A DNA stretch of 44,921 nucleotides from Candidatus Aminicenantota bacterium (GCA_018262835.1 JADFDP010000012.1:1-44921), one strand, 5' to 3'. Shown: positions 33,462 through 41,338, counted from the stretch's first letter. Notes: a model not told the origin generated them from the letters alone. A program made the numbers and translations.

Positions 33462-34164
33462 ATTTTTTTCCTCCTCCAGATTCAAAATCCTCCGGCATTC
33501 CCTGGTAACGGACGATATCGTGAAAGCGGCCGCAAAAATGGAAACTGAGATTGCGATGGTCGCGCTCATCCAGGGATATCCTGCGGAACAGGTCGGCCCA
33601 ATTGGCAAATTCGCCATACTCTCTTGCCAAGGGGCTTGAAACCGGCTGTTCTTCCCACTCCGGATGCTCCCGGACAAATTCCGCATACGCACGCTCGGCA
33701 TGGTCCTCGAACTCGGCATTGAAGAAAAGCGAACGGCTGAGCGAAAATTTCGCCAGCGCCCAGGCAAGCAGGCGGTAGGAAAAAACCATCAGCCAAACTG
33801 CGACCGGGTTGAGAAACCAGGGCTCCTTCAGCCGATCCGCGGTTGTCTTTTCATGAAGCAGCAGCAAGTGCCGGTATTCATTGTCCTGGGCGTTTCGCGC
33901 CCAGGTCAGCAGACGGCGCTCCTGAAGCATCCGCTCCTCGTCGTCATAGGAGCGGGTGAGTTTTTGGTATTGGCGGATTTCCCAGGCCCGGTAGGGAATG
34001 CCGGCCAGGATTTCCAGTACCTTCACCTTGAACAGGGTGGTTTGTCGTCCGGTCAGCAGATCGAAGGCCTTAAAAAACAACCGGGCCATGAATGAGTATC
34101 CCGGGTTCGGCCGGGTCAGGGTCGCTTGCTGTTCTTTTTTCAGATCGATTTGGCTTTCCGCCAT
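33451..34164 (-). CDS. Alternative oxidase-like di-iron carboxylate protein
   Basis: 237 residues from the ATG at 34164 (GAGGAAG upstream); a TTG at 34209 is a weaker alternative. Six di-iron ligands can be placed in the alternative oxidase order: E51 (VLEILAGIP, as LETVAAVPG), E96 and H99 ([11 protein letters not shown], as NERMHL), E153 ([11 protein letters not shown], as LEEEA..SY), and E200 and H203 (DERDHRN, as ADE.HHR). Y160 lies seven residues after E153, as the conserved catalytic Tyr does in the trypanosome enzyme. The end, DIVRYQG, matches D.HYQG. A hydrophobic middle (residues 118-140) fits monotopic membrane binding. Expected role: quinol oxidation with O2, without proton pumping. 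Confidence 0.72.
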   Translation of the reverse strand: MAESQIDLKKEQQATLTRPNPGYSFMARLFFKAFDLLTGRQTTLFKVKVLEILAGIPYRAWEIRQYQKLTRSYDDEERMLQERRLLTWARNAQDNEYRHLLLLHEKTTADRLKEPWFLNPVAVWLMVFSYRLLAWALAKFSLSRSLFFNAEFEDHAERAYAEFVREHPEWEEQPVSSPLAREYGEFANWADLFRRISLDERDHRNLSFHFCGRFHDIVRYQGMPEDFESGGGKKYDP

Positions 34165-34221
34165 TTTCTTCCGCTTCCTCAAGCTGGCGAACTCTGCATT
34201 CCAGGACAAATAGTGATTTTT

Positions 34222-34250
34222 ATTCTAACAGAAACGGCCATTCCATTCAA
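34222..34250 (-). promoter_or_regulatory. Promoter for the oxidase-like-cyclophilin unit
   Basis: Minus strand TTGAAT (34250-34245), 17 bases, TAGAAT (34227-34222). It leaves a leader of about 50 bases before the ATG at 34164, enough for a ribosome site. Confidence 0.6.
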
Positions 34251-34362
34251 AAAAAATCCGACATTGAAATTTGGCCGGGCAAAAATCGCACGCCGGCAAA
34301 AAAGAAAATATTGAAATAAATCATGATTTATGCTTGAATAGGCCATATAAAAGGAGCGGGAA

Positions 34363-35943
34363 ATGAAAAAATTTGCAATGATTTTTTTAGCAATATTTTT
34401 TTCGGGATTCCTTTTGCAATCCGAAACCATCGCCAACGTCACCAGCAATAAAAATCTGACATTGATTATCGACCGGGGCGCAATCGACGGCGTGGTTTCA
34501 GGACTAAAGGGCATTGTCAAGGCGGTCTATAAAGAGCCCAGCGGCGAATACACCATCAATATCGGGATTTTCACCGTGCGCAAGGTTTTCGAGCGCACGG
34601 CCGAAGTGGCAATCGAAATCGGCAAGGGGCTGAATCCCGCCGATGCCCGCTACGTGGTTTTCGACCAGGACCTGGTTTCCAGCGAATCCAGAAGCGAAAT
34701 TTCGTTCCCGGCCAAAGTCGAAGAAAACGCCGATTGGCACTTGGAGCAGGGAGACAAGGCCGCCGATGCGGGAAATACAAAGTCCGCACTGGAGCATTAC
34801 CAGAAGGCTTTGGCTCTGGCACCCAAAAACCTCGTGGCTCAGGAAAAATGCAGTGAAATGGAAAAAAGGATCGCCGGTGCCGAATGGAAAAGCAAATTCC
34901 AGGAATATCTGAAAAAAGCCGACGCCAATTATGAGAAAAACAATGTCAAATTCGCATTTTTATACCTGATCGAAGCATTGCGGACGTTTCCCGAAGGCCG
35001 TGCCGAAGTCAAAGATCGTCTGGTTATGATGGCCAGCGAGTATCCCCAGGAACTGGCGGAAATTTTCAAGGAAAAACGCAATGAGTTGAAGGACATTCGC
35101 CCCCAAATCGATGCCATGCTGGAAACAAGGGCTGAAACCAAGCCGCTCCCTAAGGAACCCAAGGCCCAGGAAACAAAATACACCGAGGATTTCCTGCAGA
35201 GGATCGACGGCAAGGCTGAAAAGATCATGCGCAATGAAAAAGGTCACTGGGAAGCGGTTTTTGCCAGGGACATCACCATGATTTACATCCCGGCGGGGGA
35301 ATTCACCATCGGCTCCCCAAATCGGGAGGGTGACGCCGATGAACATCCGGCCCACAAAGTCTTCCTAGAGGGATTCTGGATCGGCAAAACCGAAGTGACT
35401 TTTGAACAATACGACCGTTTTTGCGCGGAAACCGGCCGGAAAAACAGCGAAGACCAGGGATGGGGAAGGGGAAAACGCCCGGTCATCTATGTTTCCTGGA
35501 ATGATGCCCGGGATTACTGCAACTGGCTGTCGCAAAAAACCGGACTGAAATTCCGCCTGCCCAGCGAGGCCGAATGGGAAAAGACGGCCCGCGACTACTA
35601 TCCCTGGGGCAATGTCCCTCCATCCGCCAGTCTGGCCAATTTCAACAAGGACAACATGCAAACCAGCCTTGTGGGTTCATATCCTCAAGGCGCCTCGCCG
35701 TACGGCGTCCTGGACATGGCCGGCAATGTCTGGGAATGGATGGCCGACTGGTACGATCCCGATTTCTACCAGAATTCCCCCCGTGAGAACCCACGGGGGC
35801 CGCAAGCGGGTTCCGAACGGGTCGTGCGCGGCGGTTCTTGGGAAAACAACAGCAACCTGATCCGCGCCGCCAACCGCACCAGTGAAAACCCTGACAGCAA
35901 GCTGAATATCCTGGGTTTCCGCTTGGTCTTGGACGGCCAATGA
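34363..35943 (+). CDS. Exported formylglycine-generating enzyme (SUMF1)-like protein with TPR region
   Basis: 526 residues with AAAAGGAG upstream of the ATG. A signal peptide (KKFAMIFLAIFFSGFLLQS) is followed by a small beta domain (residues about 25-110), a TPR-like helix pair (ADWHLEQGDKAADAGNTKSA, then LEHYQKALALAPKNLVAQEK), a linker and the FGE-sulfatase domain (about 300-524). That domain shows MIYIPAGEFTIGSPNREGDA, DEHPAHKVFLEGFWIGKTEV, PVIYVSWNDARDYCNWLSQ, FRLPSEAEWEKTARD, GNVWEWMADWYD and RVVRGGSW. The copper-site cysteine pair of true FGE is not evident, so it is more likely a binding or regulatory domain than an enzyme. No sulfatase is nearby. Confidence 0.88.
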   Translation: MKKFAMIFLAIFFSGFLLQSETIANVTSNKNLTLIIDRGAIDGVVSGLKGIVKAVYKEPSGEYTINIGIFTVRKVFERTAEVAIEIGKGLNPADARYVVFDQDLVSSESRSEISFPAKVEENADWHLEQGDKAADAGNTKSALEHYQKALALAPKNLVAQEKCSEMEKRIAGAEWKSKFQEYLKKADANYEKNNVKFAFLYLIEALRTFPEGRAEVKDRLVMMASEYPQELAEIFKEKRNELKDIRPQIDAMLETRAETKPLPKEPKAQETKYTEDFLQRIDGKAEKIMRNEKGHWEAVFARDITMIYIPAGEFTIGSPNREGDADEHPAHKVFLEGFWIGKTEVTFEQYDRFCAETGRKNSEDQGWGRGKRPVIYVSWNDARDYCNWLSQKTGLKFRLPSEAEWEKTARDYYPWGNVPPSASLANFNKDNMQTSLVGSYPQGASPYGVLDMAGNVWEWMADWYDPDFYQNSPRENPRGPQAGSERVVRGGSWENNSNLIRAANRTSENPDSKLNILGFRLVLDGQ

Positions 35944-35971
35944 ACCGCTGCCCGTGCAAAGCGAGCCGCCC

Positions 35972-36000
35972 TTTCAAAAACTGTCCGCATACTATATAAT
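35972..36000 (+). promoter_or_regulatory. Putative promoter before the zinc-ribbon gene
   Basis: TATAAT (35995-36000) with a weak TTTCAA (35972-35977) 17 bases up. Six bases further is an ATG (36007) opening a 15-codon ORF, and the zinc-ribbon gene starts at 36067. Confidence 0.5.
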
Positions 36001-36006
36001 ATGAAC

Positions 36007-36054
36007 ATGGATCTTGCGGTAACCTTGGGGGCATGCACCCCTCGGGCAAATTAG
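36007..36054 (+). CDS. Possible leaderless 15-codon upstream ORF
   Basis: ATG six bases after TATAAT, reading MDLAVTLGACTPRAN then TAG, which ends 12 bases before the zinc-ribbon ATG. The spacing equals that of the leaderless genes in this window, while the downstream gene lacks a Shine-Dalgarno. It contains a GGGG/CCCC hairpin around GCATGCA. No homology; it may be chance. Confidence 0.25.
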   Translation: MDLAVTLGACTPRAN

Positions 36055-36066
36055 CGTGAAATAAAA

Positions 36067-36354
36067 ATGAAGGTACAATGCCCCAATTGCGGCCATGTCC
36101 AGGAATTGGATCCCGAATACAAGATCTGCCTGAATTGCGGCGGGCCGGTGGATGAAAGCAATTCCCGAATCCTTAAAAATCCCAGAGAGGGCAGGGGCAG
36201 GCAGGGGCTGGCCATTATCGCCTTTTTGCTGTTCCTGTTTGTTTTCTTTTTCTGGTCCAAGTATGTCGGCAGGCACGGCATGGCCATTAGCGCCTTGTTT
36301 TACATCTGGGGTTTTTATAAAGATTATTTGAACAAGCGAATCGCAAGCAAGTAA
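36067..36354 (+). CDS. Small zinc-ribbon membrane protein
   Basis: 95 residues. The N-terminal zinc ribbon has C5-x2-C8 and C21-x2-C24 (VQCPNCGHVQ, KICLNCGGPV). A basic linker and a strongly hydrophobic segment follow (GLAIIAFLLFLFVFFFWSKY, about residues 47-66), with a second weaker one (MAISALFYIWGFY). It is probably an inner-membrane protein with a cytoplasmic ribbon. The function is unknown. There is no clear ribosome site, and yggS begins one base after its stop. Confidence 0.7.
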   Translation: MKVQCPNCGHVQELDPEYKICLNCGGPVDESNSRILKNPREGRGRQGLAIIAFLLFLFVFFFWSKYVGRHGMAISALFYIWGFYKDYLNKRIASK

Positions 36355-36355
36355 A

Positions 36356-37039
36356 ATGGCCATCTGGGAAAATTTTGAACTGATCCGCGGCAACATAGAA
36401 AAAGCCTGCCAGCGGGCAAAAAGGTCTCCGCAGCAGGTGCAGGTCCTGGCCGTCTGCAAGGACCAGGGCCCGGAAAAAATCAGGCAGGTGCTGGACCTGG
36501 GCATCCGCCTGCTGGGGGAAAACAAGACCCAGGAGGCCGAACTGCACATGCCGCATTTCGCCGGAACCCAGGTGAACTGGCATTTCATCGGCAAGCTGCA
36601 GAAAAACAAAATAAACAAGATCTTGGGCATGTTTGACTTCATCGAGTCGGTTGACGGGGTCAAGTCCCTGGAGCACATCCACAAGCGGGTGGACGACGCC
36701 GTCGAGGTGTTCATTGAGATCAACATCGCCGATGAAAAAAGCAAGTCCGGTTTTACCATCGAGGGGTTGAAAAAGGCCATTCCCTATATATCCAACCTGA
36801 ACAAGGTGACCGTTTCCGGGCTGATGGCCATTCCTCCCTACTTCGAGGATACGGAAAAAGTCAGGCCGTATTTTTCCCGGCTGCGCGATCTGCAGGACAG
36901 CATCAACCAGATGGCCATTCCCAATATGAAAATTTCCCACCTTTCCATGGGCATGAGCCACGATTACGAGGTGGCAGTGGAAGAGGGCGCCACCATCGTC
37001 CGCATCGGCACGGCGCTGTTCGGCCGGCGGAAACCATGA
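36356..37039 (+). CDS. yggS: YggS family pyridoxal-phosphate-binding protein
   Basis: 227 residues with the alanine-racemase N-terminal barrel fold. AVCKDQG contains the PLP lysine K35 (AVSKTKP in most). LLGENKTQEAELHM, WHFIGKLQKNKINKIL, FIEINIADEKSKSGF, LMAIPPYFED, LSMGMSHDYEVAVEEGAT and RIGTALFGRR are diagnostic. It acts in PLP homeostasis and has no known catalysis. The ATG comes one base after the zinc-ribbon stop. Its pairing with divIVA recalls the ylmE-divIVA order of Gram-positive division clusters. Confidence 0.95.
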   Translation: MAIWENFELIRGNIEKACQRAKRSPQQVQVLAVCKDQGPEKIRQVLDLGIRLLGENKTQEAELHMPHFAGTQVNWHFIGKLQKNKINKILGMFDFIESVDGVKSLEHIHKRVDDAVEVFIEINIADEKSKSGFTIEGLKKAIPYISNLNKVTVSGLMAIPPYFEDTEKVRPYFSRLRDLQDSINQMAIPNMKISHLSMGMSHDYEVAVEEGATIVRIGTALFGRRKP

Positions 37040-37076
37040 CACGGGACGGTCGTGCCAGGACAGGCAAGGAGACAAC

Positions 37077-37562
37077 ATGAAATTGACACCCCAGGAAATC
37101 TTAAGCCAGACTTTTTCGGTCAAAATCAAAGGCTTCAATCCGGAGGAAGTCAAAAGCTTCCTGCAGCAGATCGCCGAAACCCTGGAAAATGAGATCCAGG
37201 AAAAAGAAGAATTGAAGTCGAAAATGGAAAAACTGCGGGAAAATCTGGGCAAACTCGAAAAAAAAGAAGAGCTGCTGCGCGACACCCTGATCGCTGCCCA
37301 GAAATTTTCCAGCGAGATCAAGGCCAATTCCCATAAAGAGGCCGAACTGATCACCCGGGACGCGGAAATGAAATCCGAGGAGATCATCAAGCATGCCGTG
37401 ATCCGCCAAATGGCCATCCGCGAGGAGATCAAGAATCTGCAGTTTAAAAGAAAGGAGATTGAAAGCGATATCATCCATTTACTGAACTCGCTGAAGGAAT
37501 TGATCGAAACCTACCACAAGCAGGATGAGGAATTCGACAAGATCGAGTATCTCGGAAAGTAG
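37077..37562 (+). CDS. DivIVA domain protein
   Basis: 161 residues with AAGGAGA before the ATG. The N-terminus LTPQEILSQTFSVKIKGFNP followed by EEVKSFLQQI is the DivIVA membrane-curvature-binding head. The rest is a long coiled coil (residues about 35-160) rich in Glu and Lys, for self-assembly. DivIVA proteins mark poles or septa; in diderm phyla homologues are often short like this one. Adjacent to yggS, 37 bases apart, probably co-transcribed. Confidence 0.9.
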   Translation: MKLTPQEILSQTFSVKIKGFNPEEVKSFLQQIAETLENEIQEKEELKSKMEKLRENLGKLEKKEELLRDTLIAAQKFSSEIKANSHKEAELITRDAEMKSEEIIKHAVIRQMAIREEIKNLQFKRKEIESDIIHLLNSLKELIETYHKQDEEFDKIEYLGK

Positions 37563-37570
37563 CAGCAGCG

Positions 37571-37820
37571 CGGCAGGCTCTCGCGCCATTCCCCTTCACT
37601 TTTTCCCGGAGCGCCGAGGCCTCCGGGAACCGATGGCCGTCTACTCGAAGTCCACAAGGCGTTCCGGTCGCGTAGCGCCCCATGGGGCGCGAAGCATCCC
37701 CTCGGGGGACGAATATCGCTGCGCCTGCCTTATGTTCTCCTGATCCTTTCCAATTGCAGGGCTGTTGCCAATTGCCTTTCCTTTCTTCAACATCGAACGT
37801 CGAACTTCGAACATCGAACC
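37571..37820. repeat. Palindromic intergenic repeat, copy A (left of vapBC)
   Basis: Bases 37571-37629 match 38510-38568 at 57 of 59 positions. The block begins with GGCAGGC and contains the hairpin TTCCCGGAG/CTCCGGGAA (37603-37629). It is followed by diverged but shared pieces: GAAGCATCCCC..GGGGGAC, then CGCTGCGCCTGCC ending at 37729, whose GCCTGCC is the inverse of the opening GGCAGGC. Four NTCGAAC heptamers close the region (37792-37819). A perfect GCGCCCCATGGGGCGC palindrome is an insert peculiar to this copy. The whole gap between divIVA and vapB holds no gene. Confidence 0.85.
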
Positions 37821-37832
37821 TTATTTTTTTTG

Positions 37833-37861
37833 TTGAAAATAATATCATATCATGATACTAT
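37833..37861 (+). promoter_or_regulatory. vapBC promoter with overlapping palindromic operator
   Basis: TTGAAA (37833-37838), 17 bases, TACTAT (37856-37861). The perfect palindrome TATCATGATA (37848-37857) overlaps the -10, a likely binding site for the ribbon-helix-helix antitoxin, which in such systems represses its own operon. Confidence 0.6.
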
Positions 37862-37877
37862 ATATTTGGAGGGCAAT

Positions 37878-38117
37878 ATGCCGGCAGTGAGCTTTTACTT
37901 GAAAAAAGAAGTTTTGGACGCGGTCCGCGCCAGGGCCAGTTCGGGTAAAATGCCGGTTTCCCGCATCATCAGCCTCGCGGTCGAGGATTACCTGAAGACC
38001 CGCGAGATGCACGGGGCCAGAGAGCGGGTCCTGGAGCGCATTCGCCAGGCGGTCGTGCCGGCGGATTGGCAAGCATTGCACCAGGAGAGGACCTCGGCGG
38101 ATGTTGACCGGGATTGA
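37878..38117 (+). CDS. Ribbon-helix-helix antitoxin (VapB-like)
   Basis: 79 residues from the ATG at 37878, with GGAGG six bases upstream; a longer in-frame TTG reading crosses the promoter and is rejected. VSFYLKKEVLDAVRARASSG forms the beta strand and first helix, and MPVSRIISLAVEDYLKT the second helix, of a CopG/RHH fold. The C-terminal tail (about 30 residues) would wrap the toxin. It overlaps vapC by 17 bases. It should neutralise the PIN toxin and repress the operon through the TATCATGATA palindrome. Confidence 0.85.
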   Translation: MPAVSFYLKKEVLDAVRARASSGKMPVSRIISLAVEDYLKTREMHGARERVLERIRQAVVPADWQALHQERTSADVDRD

Positions 38118-38478
38118 CACCAGTTTTTTTTATGCCCTGGCCGCCGGCAACCCGGCCGCCGTGGAGGCCTGGGAGAACCGGGAACTCCTCACTTCCGTGC
38201 TTTGCTTCTTTGAGCTGAAAAAAAGACTGCTGAAAGGCGACCTGCAAGCCTGGCCGACTGTCCTGGAGGATATCGCCAAGGCCGTGGAAGTGGCGCCCGT
38301 GACCATCGAGGCCGCCCTGCAGGCGGGGCAGGTCGCTCACGGGACCGGCATGCCCGCCTTCGACGCGATCATCGTCAGTTCATTCGCGGAGGCCGGCTGC
38401 GAACAGATCCTCACCCTGGACCATCATTTCAAGCTGTTCACGAAAAAAGGGCTGACGATAACCATTCTATCCAACTAA
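38101..38478 (+). CDS. PIN-domain toxin (VapC-like ribonuclease)
   Basis: 125 residues. The four acidic PIN residues are placed at D6 (TGIDTSFFYAL), E38 (VLCFFELKKRLL), D88 (MPAFDAIIVSSF) and D107 (ILTLDHHF). VapC toxins cut specific tRNA or rRNA sites. GTGMPAFDAIIVSSFAEAGC matches the usual central block. Complete, with no sign of decay. The pair sits alone between two copies of a repeat, consistent with a mobile cassette. Confidence 0.9.
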   Translation: MLTGIDTSFFYALAAGNPAAVEAWENRELLTSVLCFFELKKRLLKGDLQAWPTVLEDIAKAVEVAPVTIEAALQAGQVAHGTGMPAFDAIIVSSFAEAGCEQILTLDHHFKLFTKKGLTITILSN

Positions 38479-38509
38479 CATGTCACCCACTCATATCCTC
38501 AATTCACTT

Positions 38510-38665
38510 CGGCAGGCTTTCGCGCCATTCCCCTTCACTTTTTCCCGGAGCGCCGAAGCCTCCGGGAAGCATCCCCTTTGGGGACAAGCCGTTCCGGGGT
38601 ATGCCGCTGCGCCTGCCATGCGCCATTTTCCTCAACATCGAACTTCGAACGTCGAACTTCGAACC
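38510..38665. repeat. Palindromic intergenic repeat, copy B (right of vapBC)
   Basis: Bases 38510-38568 repeat 37571-37629 with two substitutions. The unit runs from GGCAGGC (38511) to the inverse GCCTGCC (38617) and includes the TTCCCGGAG/CTCCGGGAA hairpin and CATCCCC..GGGGAC. Four NTCGAAC heptamers follow (38637-38664), in the order A, T, G, T against A, G, T, A in copy A. Copy start to copy start is 939 bases. Confidence 0.85.
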
Positions 38666-38681
38666 TTGTCTTCGTTCTCCC

Positions 38682-38710
38682 TTGTCACTCGTCACTCATC
38701 ACTTGTCACT
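38682..38710. repeat. Short heptamer array upstream of recA
   Basis: Four near-identical heptamers of the form GTCACTC (GTCACTC, GTCACTC, ATCACTT, GTCACT). Present only on the recA side and absent beside copy A. It may be slippage-prone or a protein-binding array; no known site matches. Confidence 0.55.
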
Positions 38711-38722
38711 ACTCCTCGCCAC

Positions 38723-38751
38723 TTTCCATTGTCCAATAATACTGATACAAT
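38723..38751 (+). promoter_or_regulatory. recA promoter
   Basis: TTTCCA (38723-38728), 17 bases, TACAAT (38746-38751), giving a leader of about 20 bases with GGAGGAGG before the ATG. No classical LexA box (CTG-N10-CAG or GAAC-N4-GTTC) was found nearby. Confidence 0.55.
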
Positions 38752-38777
38752 AAGCTCTACCATCGGAGGAGGACCCC

Positions 38778-39800
38778 ATGGCTGAAAACACCAGCAAGAC
38801 CACCGCGTTGAACAATGCCGTATCGCAGATCGAAAAACAGTTCGGCAAGGGCTCGATCATGAAACTGGGCGGCAAGGAGGTGGTGCAGATCCCGGCCATT
38901 TCCTCCGGCTGCATCGCCCTGGATATCATCACCGGGATCGGCGGCTATCCGCGCGGGCGCGTCATTGAAATCTACGGGCCCGAGTCCTCGGGCAAGACCA
39001 CGCTGGCCCTGCACGGCATCGCCGAAGCCCAGAAAGCCGGGGGCTATGCCGCGTTCATTGACGCCGAGCACTCCCTGGATCCGCTGTACGCCCAGAAGCT
39101 CGGCGTGAATATCGATGAATTGTACATCGCCCAGCCCGATTGGGGAGAACAGGCGCTGGAAATCGCCGAGATCCTGGTCCGGTCGGGCGGAGTCGACATC
39201 ATTGTCGTGGACAGCGTGGCCGCCCTGGTGCCCAAGGCCGAGCTGGAAGGCGACATGGGCGACAGCCACATGGGCTTGCAGGCCAGGCTGATGAGCCAGG
39301 CCCTGCGCAAGCTGACGGCCATCGTCGCCCGCTCCAAGACCACCTTTGTTTTCCTCAACCAGCTCAGGGAAAAAATCGGCATGTTCGTCGGCAACCCCGA
39401 GACCACGACCGGCGGCCGGGCCCTGAAATTTTACAGCTCGCTGCGCATTGAGGTCAAAAGGACCATGGCCATCAAGGAAGGCACCGATATCATCGGCGGC
39501 CGGGTCAGGATCAAGGTGGTCAAGAACAAAATGGCTCCGCCGTTCAAGGAAGTGGAAGTGGACCTCTATTACGGCAAGGGCTTTTCCAAGGAAAGCGACA
39601 TCATCGAGCTCGGGGTTCTTTACGGCATTATAAGCAAAACCGGGGCCTGGTACTCCTACGGCGACAACCGCCTGGGCCAGGGCAAAGAGGCGGTACGCAA
39701 GCTGTTCGAGGAAAACCGGACCCTGTTCGAGGAAATCAAGGACAAGATCATGGAAAAATCGGCCCCGGCTTTAAAGGAAAAAGAAAAAGAAACGACTTGA
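38778..39800 (+). CDS. recA: Recombinase RecA
   Basis: 340 residues. RecA forms filaments on single-stranded DNA for strand exchange and SOS induction. Walker [10 protein letters not shown], the family motif [53 protein letters not shown] and GGRALKFY (the L2 loop region) are all intact. The mature tail is Lys/Glu-rich. A strong GGAGGAGG precedes the ATG. It overlaps the VanZ-like gene by four bases (TTGA). Confidence 0.99.
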   Translation: MAENTSKTTALNNAVSQIEKQFGKGSIMKLGGKEVVQIPAISSGCIALDIITGIGGYPRGRVIEIYGPESSGKTTLALHGIAEAQKAGGYAAFIDAEHSLDPLYAQKLGVNIDELYIAQPDWGEQALEIAEILVRSGGVDIIVVDSVAALVPKAELEGDMGDSHMGLQARLMSQALRKLTAIVARSKTTFVFLNQLREKIGMFVGNPETTTGGRALKFYSSLRIEVKRTMAIKEGTDIIGGRVRIKVVKNKMAPPFKEVEVDLYYGKGFSKESDIIELGVLYGIISKTGAWYSYGDNRLGQGKEAVRKLFEENRTLFEEIKDKIMEKSAPALKEKEKETT

Positions 39801-40288
39801 AAAAGTTCAAGTTTTCCTTGCTCTACATCCTGATTCTGCTGGCCACATCCCCCTTTCACCTGCAGATCAAAAACCTGCTGGTGGGGGTCCGGTTGTTCAA
39901 TTTCAGCAACTATGTCCTGCTGGGAATTCTGGCGGCGTTCTTCGCCCTGGCATTTTTCAGGGCGGTCCGGTCCGGCAAATCCCTGGACATCGCCGCCATC
40001 CTGCTGGCGGCCGCGATCGTTTCCTATTTTCTTTTCGCGCGGAATATTTTCCTGAACAAGATATTTTTCTCCAATTTCCTGCACATCAGCGAATTTTTCA
40101 TCCTGGGCGTGCTGCTCTTCAAGGAAAACAAAAAGGCGCCGGCGGCCCTGCCCTTCCTCATCCTTTTCGTTTCCGCCTTCGCTTTTGAACTGGTCCAGGT
40201 ATTTTTCCAGAACCGGGTGGTCGATGTCAACGATATCTGGACCAATTCCATCGCCGGCCTGGTCGGCCTGGTGGTGGGGTACTTCTAG
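39797..40288 (+). CDS. VanZ-like family membrane protein
   Basis: 163 residues, starting at a TTG whose last bases form the recA stop; there is no Met codon early in the frame, so the TTG is the best start. Four or five hydrophobic helices are visible. The VanZ block is recognisable in [14 protein letters not shown] and in [20 protein letters not shown] followed by [12 protein letters not shown]. VanZ proteins have no firmly known reaction outside teicoplanin resistance. Coupling with recA is unusual but may only reflect compact packing. Confidence 0.78.
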   Translation: MKKFKFSLLYILILLATSPFHLQIKNLLVGVRLFNFSNYVLLGILAAFFALAFFRAVRSGKSLDIAAILLAAAIVSYFLFARNIFLNKIFFSNFLHISEFFILGVLLFKENKKAPAALPFLILFVSAFAFELVQVFFQNRVVDVNDIWTNSIAGLVGLVVGYF

Positions 40289-40324
40289 CCGCCTGCCCCT
40301 CGATCGGGCCGGACGATTTTCTAG

Positions 40325-40418
40325 CCTCACCCCCTCCCCCCTCTCCTAAAGGCGAGGGGGAAAGAATAAAAACGGTGCGGCCCCTTCTCCTTTAGGGGAA
40401 GGGGCTGGGGATGGGGCT
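40325..40418. repeat. C-rich double-hairpin intergenic repeat, copy 2
   Basis: Same design as 21104-21200: an outer CCTCACCCCCTCCCC, a first stem CCCCCTCTCC/GGCGAGGGGG with loop TAAA (40337-40360), a second stem CCCCTTCTCC/GGGGAAGGGG with loop TTTA (40381-40404), and a G-rich end. Each stem has one mismatch. It ends three bases before the ftsY -35. Confidence 0.8.
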
Positions 40419-40421
40419 GGT

Positions 40422-40450
40422 TTGAAAAGGCTCGGTTTATCAACTATAAT
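40422..40450 (+). promoter_or_regulatory. Promoter for ftsY-ribD-ribE (predicted leaderless)
   Basis: TTGAAA (40422-40427), 17 bases, TATAAT (40445-40450), six bases (GCCCCC), then ATG at 40457. No Shine-Dalgarno is possible. Confidence 0.85.
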
Positions 40451-40456
40451 GCCCCC

Positions 40457-41338
40457 ATGGCTCTCAGGGAACTCTTCAAAAAAACGTTTCAGACCAGGCT
40501 GGCCGAACTTTTTTCCGCCGGCAGGGACAAGGAAGAGACCCTGGGTGAACTGGAGGAGATGCTGATTCTCGCCGACATCTCCCTGCCGGTGGTCGCTGGC
40601 ATCATCGCCAATATCAGAAAAAAAACCAGGGGCAATGCCGGCAAGGAAGAATACAACGAGCTCCTTTGCCAGGAACTGCTGGCGGTCTTTGCCGGAACGC
40701 GCCGGTCTCCGCTGGCCCCCAGCGGCAAAAGCATCATCCTGCTGGTCGGGATCAACGGCAGCGGCAAAACGACCACTGCCGCCAAGCTCGCCCGCCACTA
40801 TCAAAACCGCGGCCGCAGCGTCTTGCTGGCCGCAGCCGACACCTTCCGGGCCGCCGGCTCCACCCAGCTCTCCCTGTGGGGGGAAAAACTGGGCATTCCG
40901 GTGGTCAGCGGCGAACGCGGCGCCGATCCCGGCTCGGTCGTCTTCAACAGCCTGCAGTCCTGGCAAAACAAGAATTTCGACCTGCTGGTCATCGACACCG
41001 CCGGCCGCATGCAAAGCAAGGATAATTTGATGAAGGAACTGGAAAAAATCGTTAAAATAATAAGGAAATTCGCTCCTGACCAGCCCGCCGAAACCTGGCT
41101 GGTCCTGGACGCTTCCACCGGGCAGAACGCGCTGGTGCAGGCCGAAAAGTTCAGGGAGTTTTCCGCGATCAACGGCATGGTTCTGGCCAAACTGGACGGG
41201 ACCGCCAAAGGCGGCACCATCATCAGCATCGCCGCGCAAATGAAACTGCCGGTGCTTTTTACCGGAGTCGGTGAAACGGAAAATGACCTGTGCGAATTTT
41301 CCGAAAGAGAGTTCGTGGAATCCTTGCTGGGCCAATGA
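40457..41338 (+). CDS. ftsY: Signal recognition particle receptor FtsY
   Basis: 293 residues. This GTPase docks SRP-ribosome complexes at the membrane. G1 is VGINGSGKTTTAAKLARHY, G2 is AADTFRAAGSTQL, G3 is VIDTAGRMQSKDNLMKELEK, and G4 is LAKLDGTAKGGTIISIA. TGVGETENDLCEF closes the family pattern. Only the N and G domains are present; the acidic A domain of E. coli FtsY is lacking, as in many bacteria. Overlaps ribD by four bases. Confidence 0.97.
   Translation: MALRELFKKTFQTRLAELFSAGRDKEETLGELEEMLILADISLPVVAGIIANIRKKTRGNAGKEEYNELLCQELLAVFAGTRRSPLAPSGKSIILLVGINGSGKTTTAAKLARHYQNRGRSVLLAAADTFRAAGSTQLSLWGEKLGIPVVSGERGADPGSVVFNSLQSWQNKNFDLLVIDTAGRMQSKDNLMKELEKIVKIIRKFAPDQPAETWLVLDASTGQNALVQAEKFREFSAINGMVLAKLDGTAKGGTIISIAAQMKLPVLFTGVGETENDLCEFSEREFVESLLGQ

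Noticed and set aside
32979-33767. Long N-terminal extension of the cyclophilin up to 33767
   Set aside because: The extension is antisense-free but out of frame over the oxidase-like gene; the ATG at 33461 has a strong ribosome site and a family-like N-terminus.
37792-37820. CRISPR array
   Set aside because: Repeats are seven bases, tandem, without spacers, and no cas genes are present.
38665-38777. LexA (SOS) box before recA
   Set aside because: No CTG-N10-CAG or GAAC-N4-GTTC site; the GAAC words present belong to the heptamer repeat.
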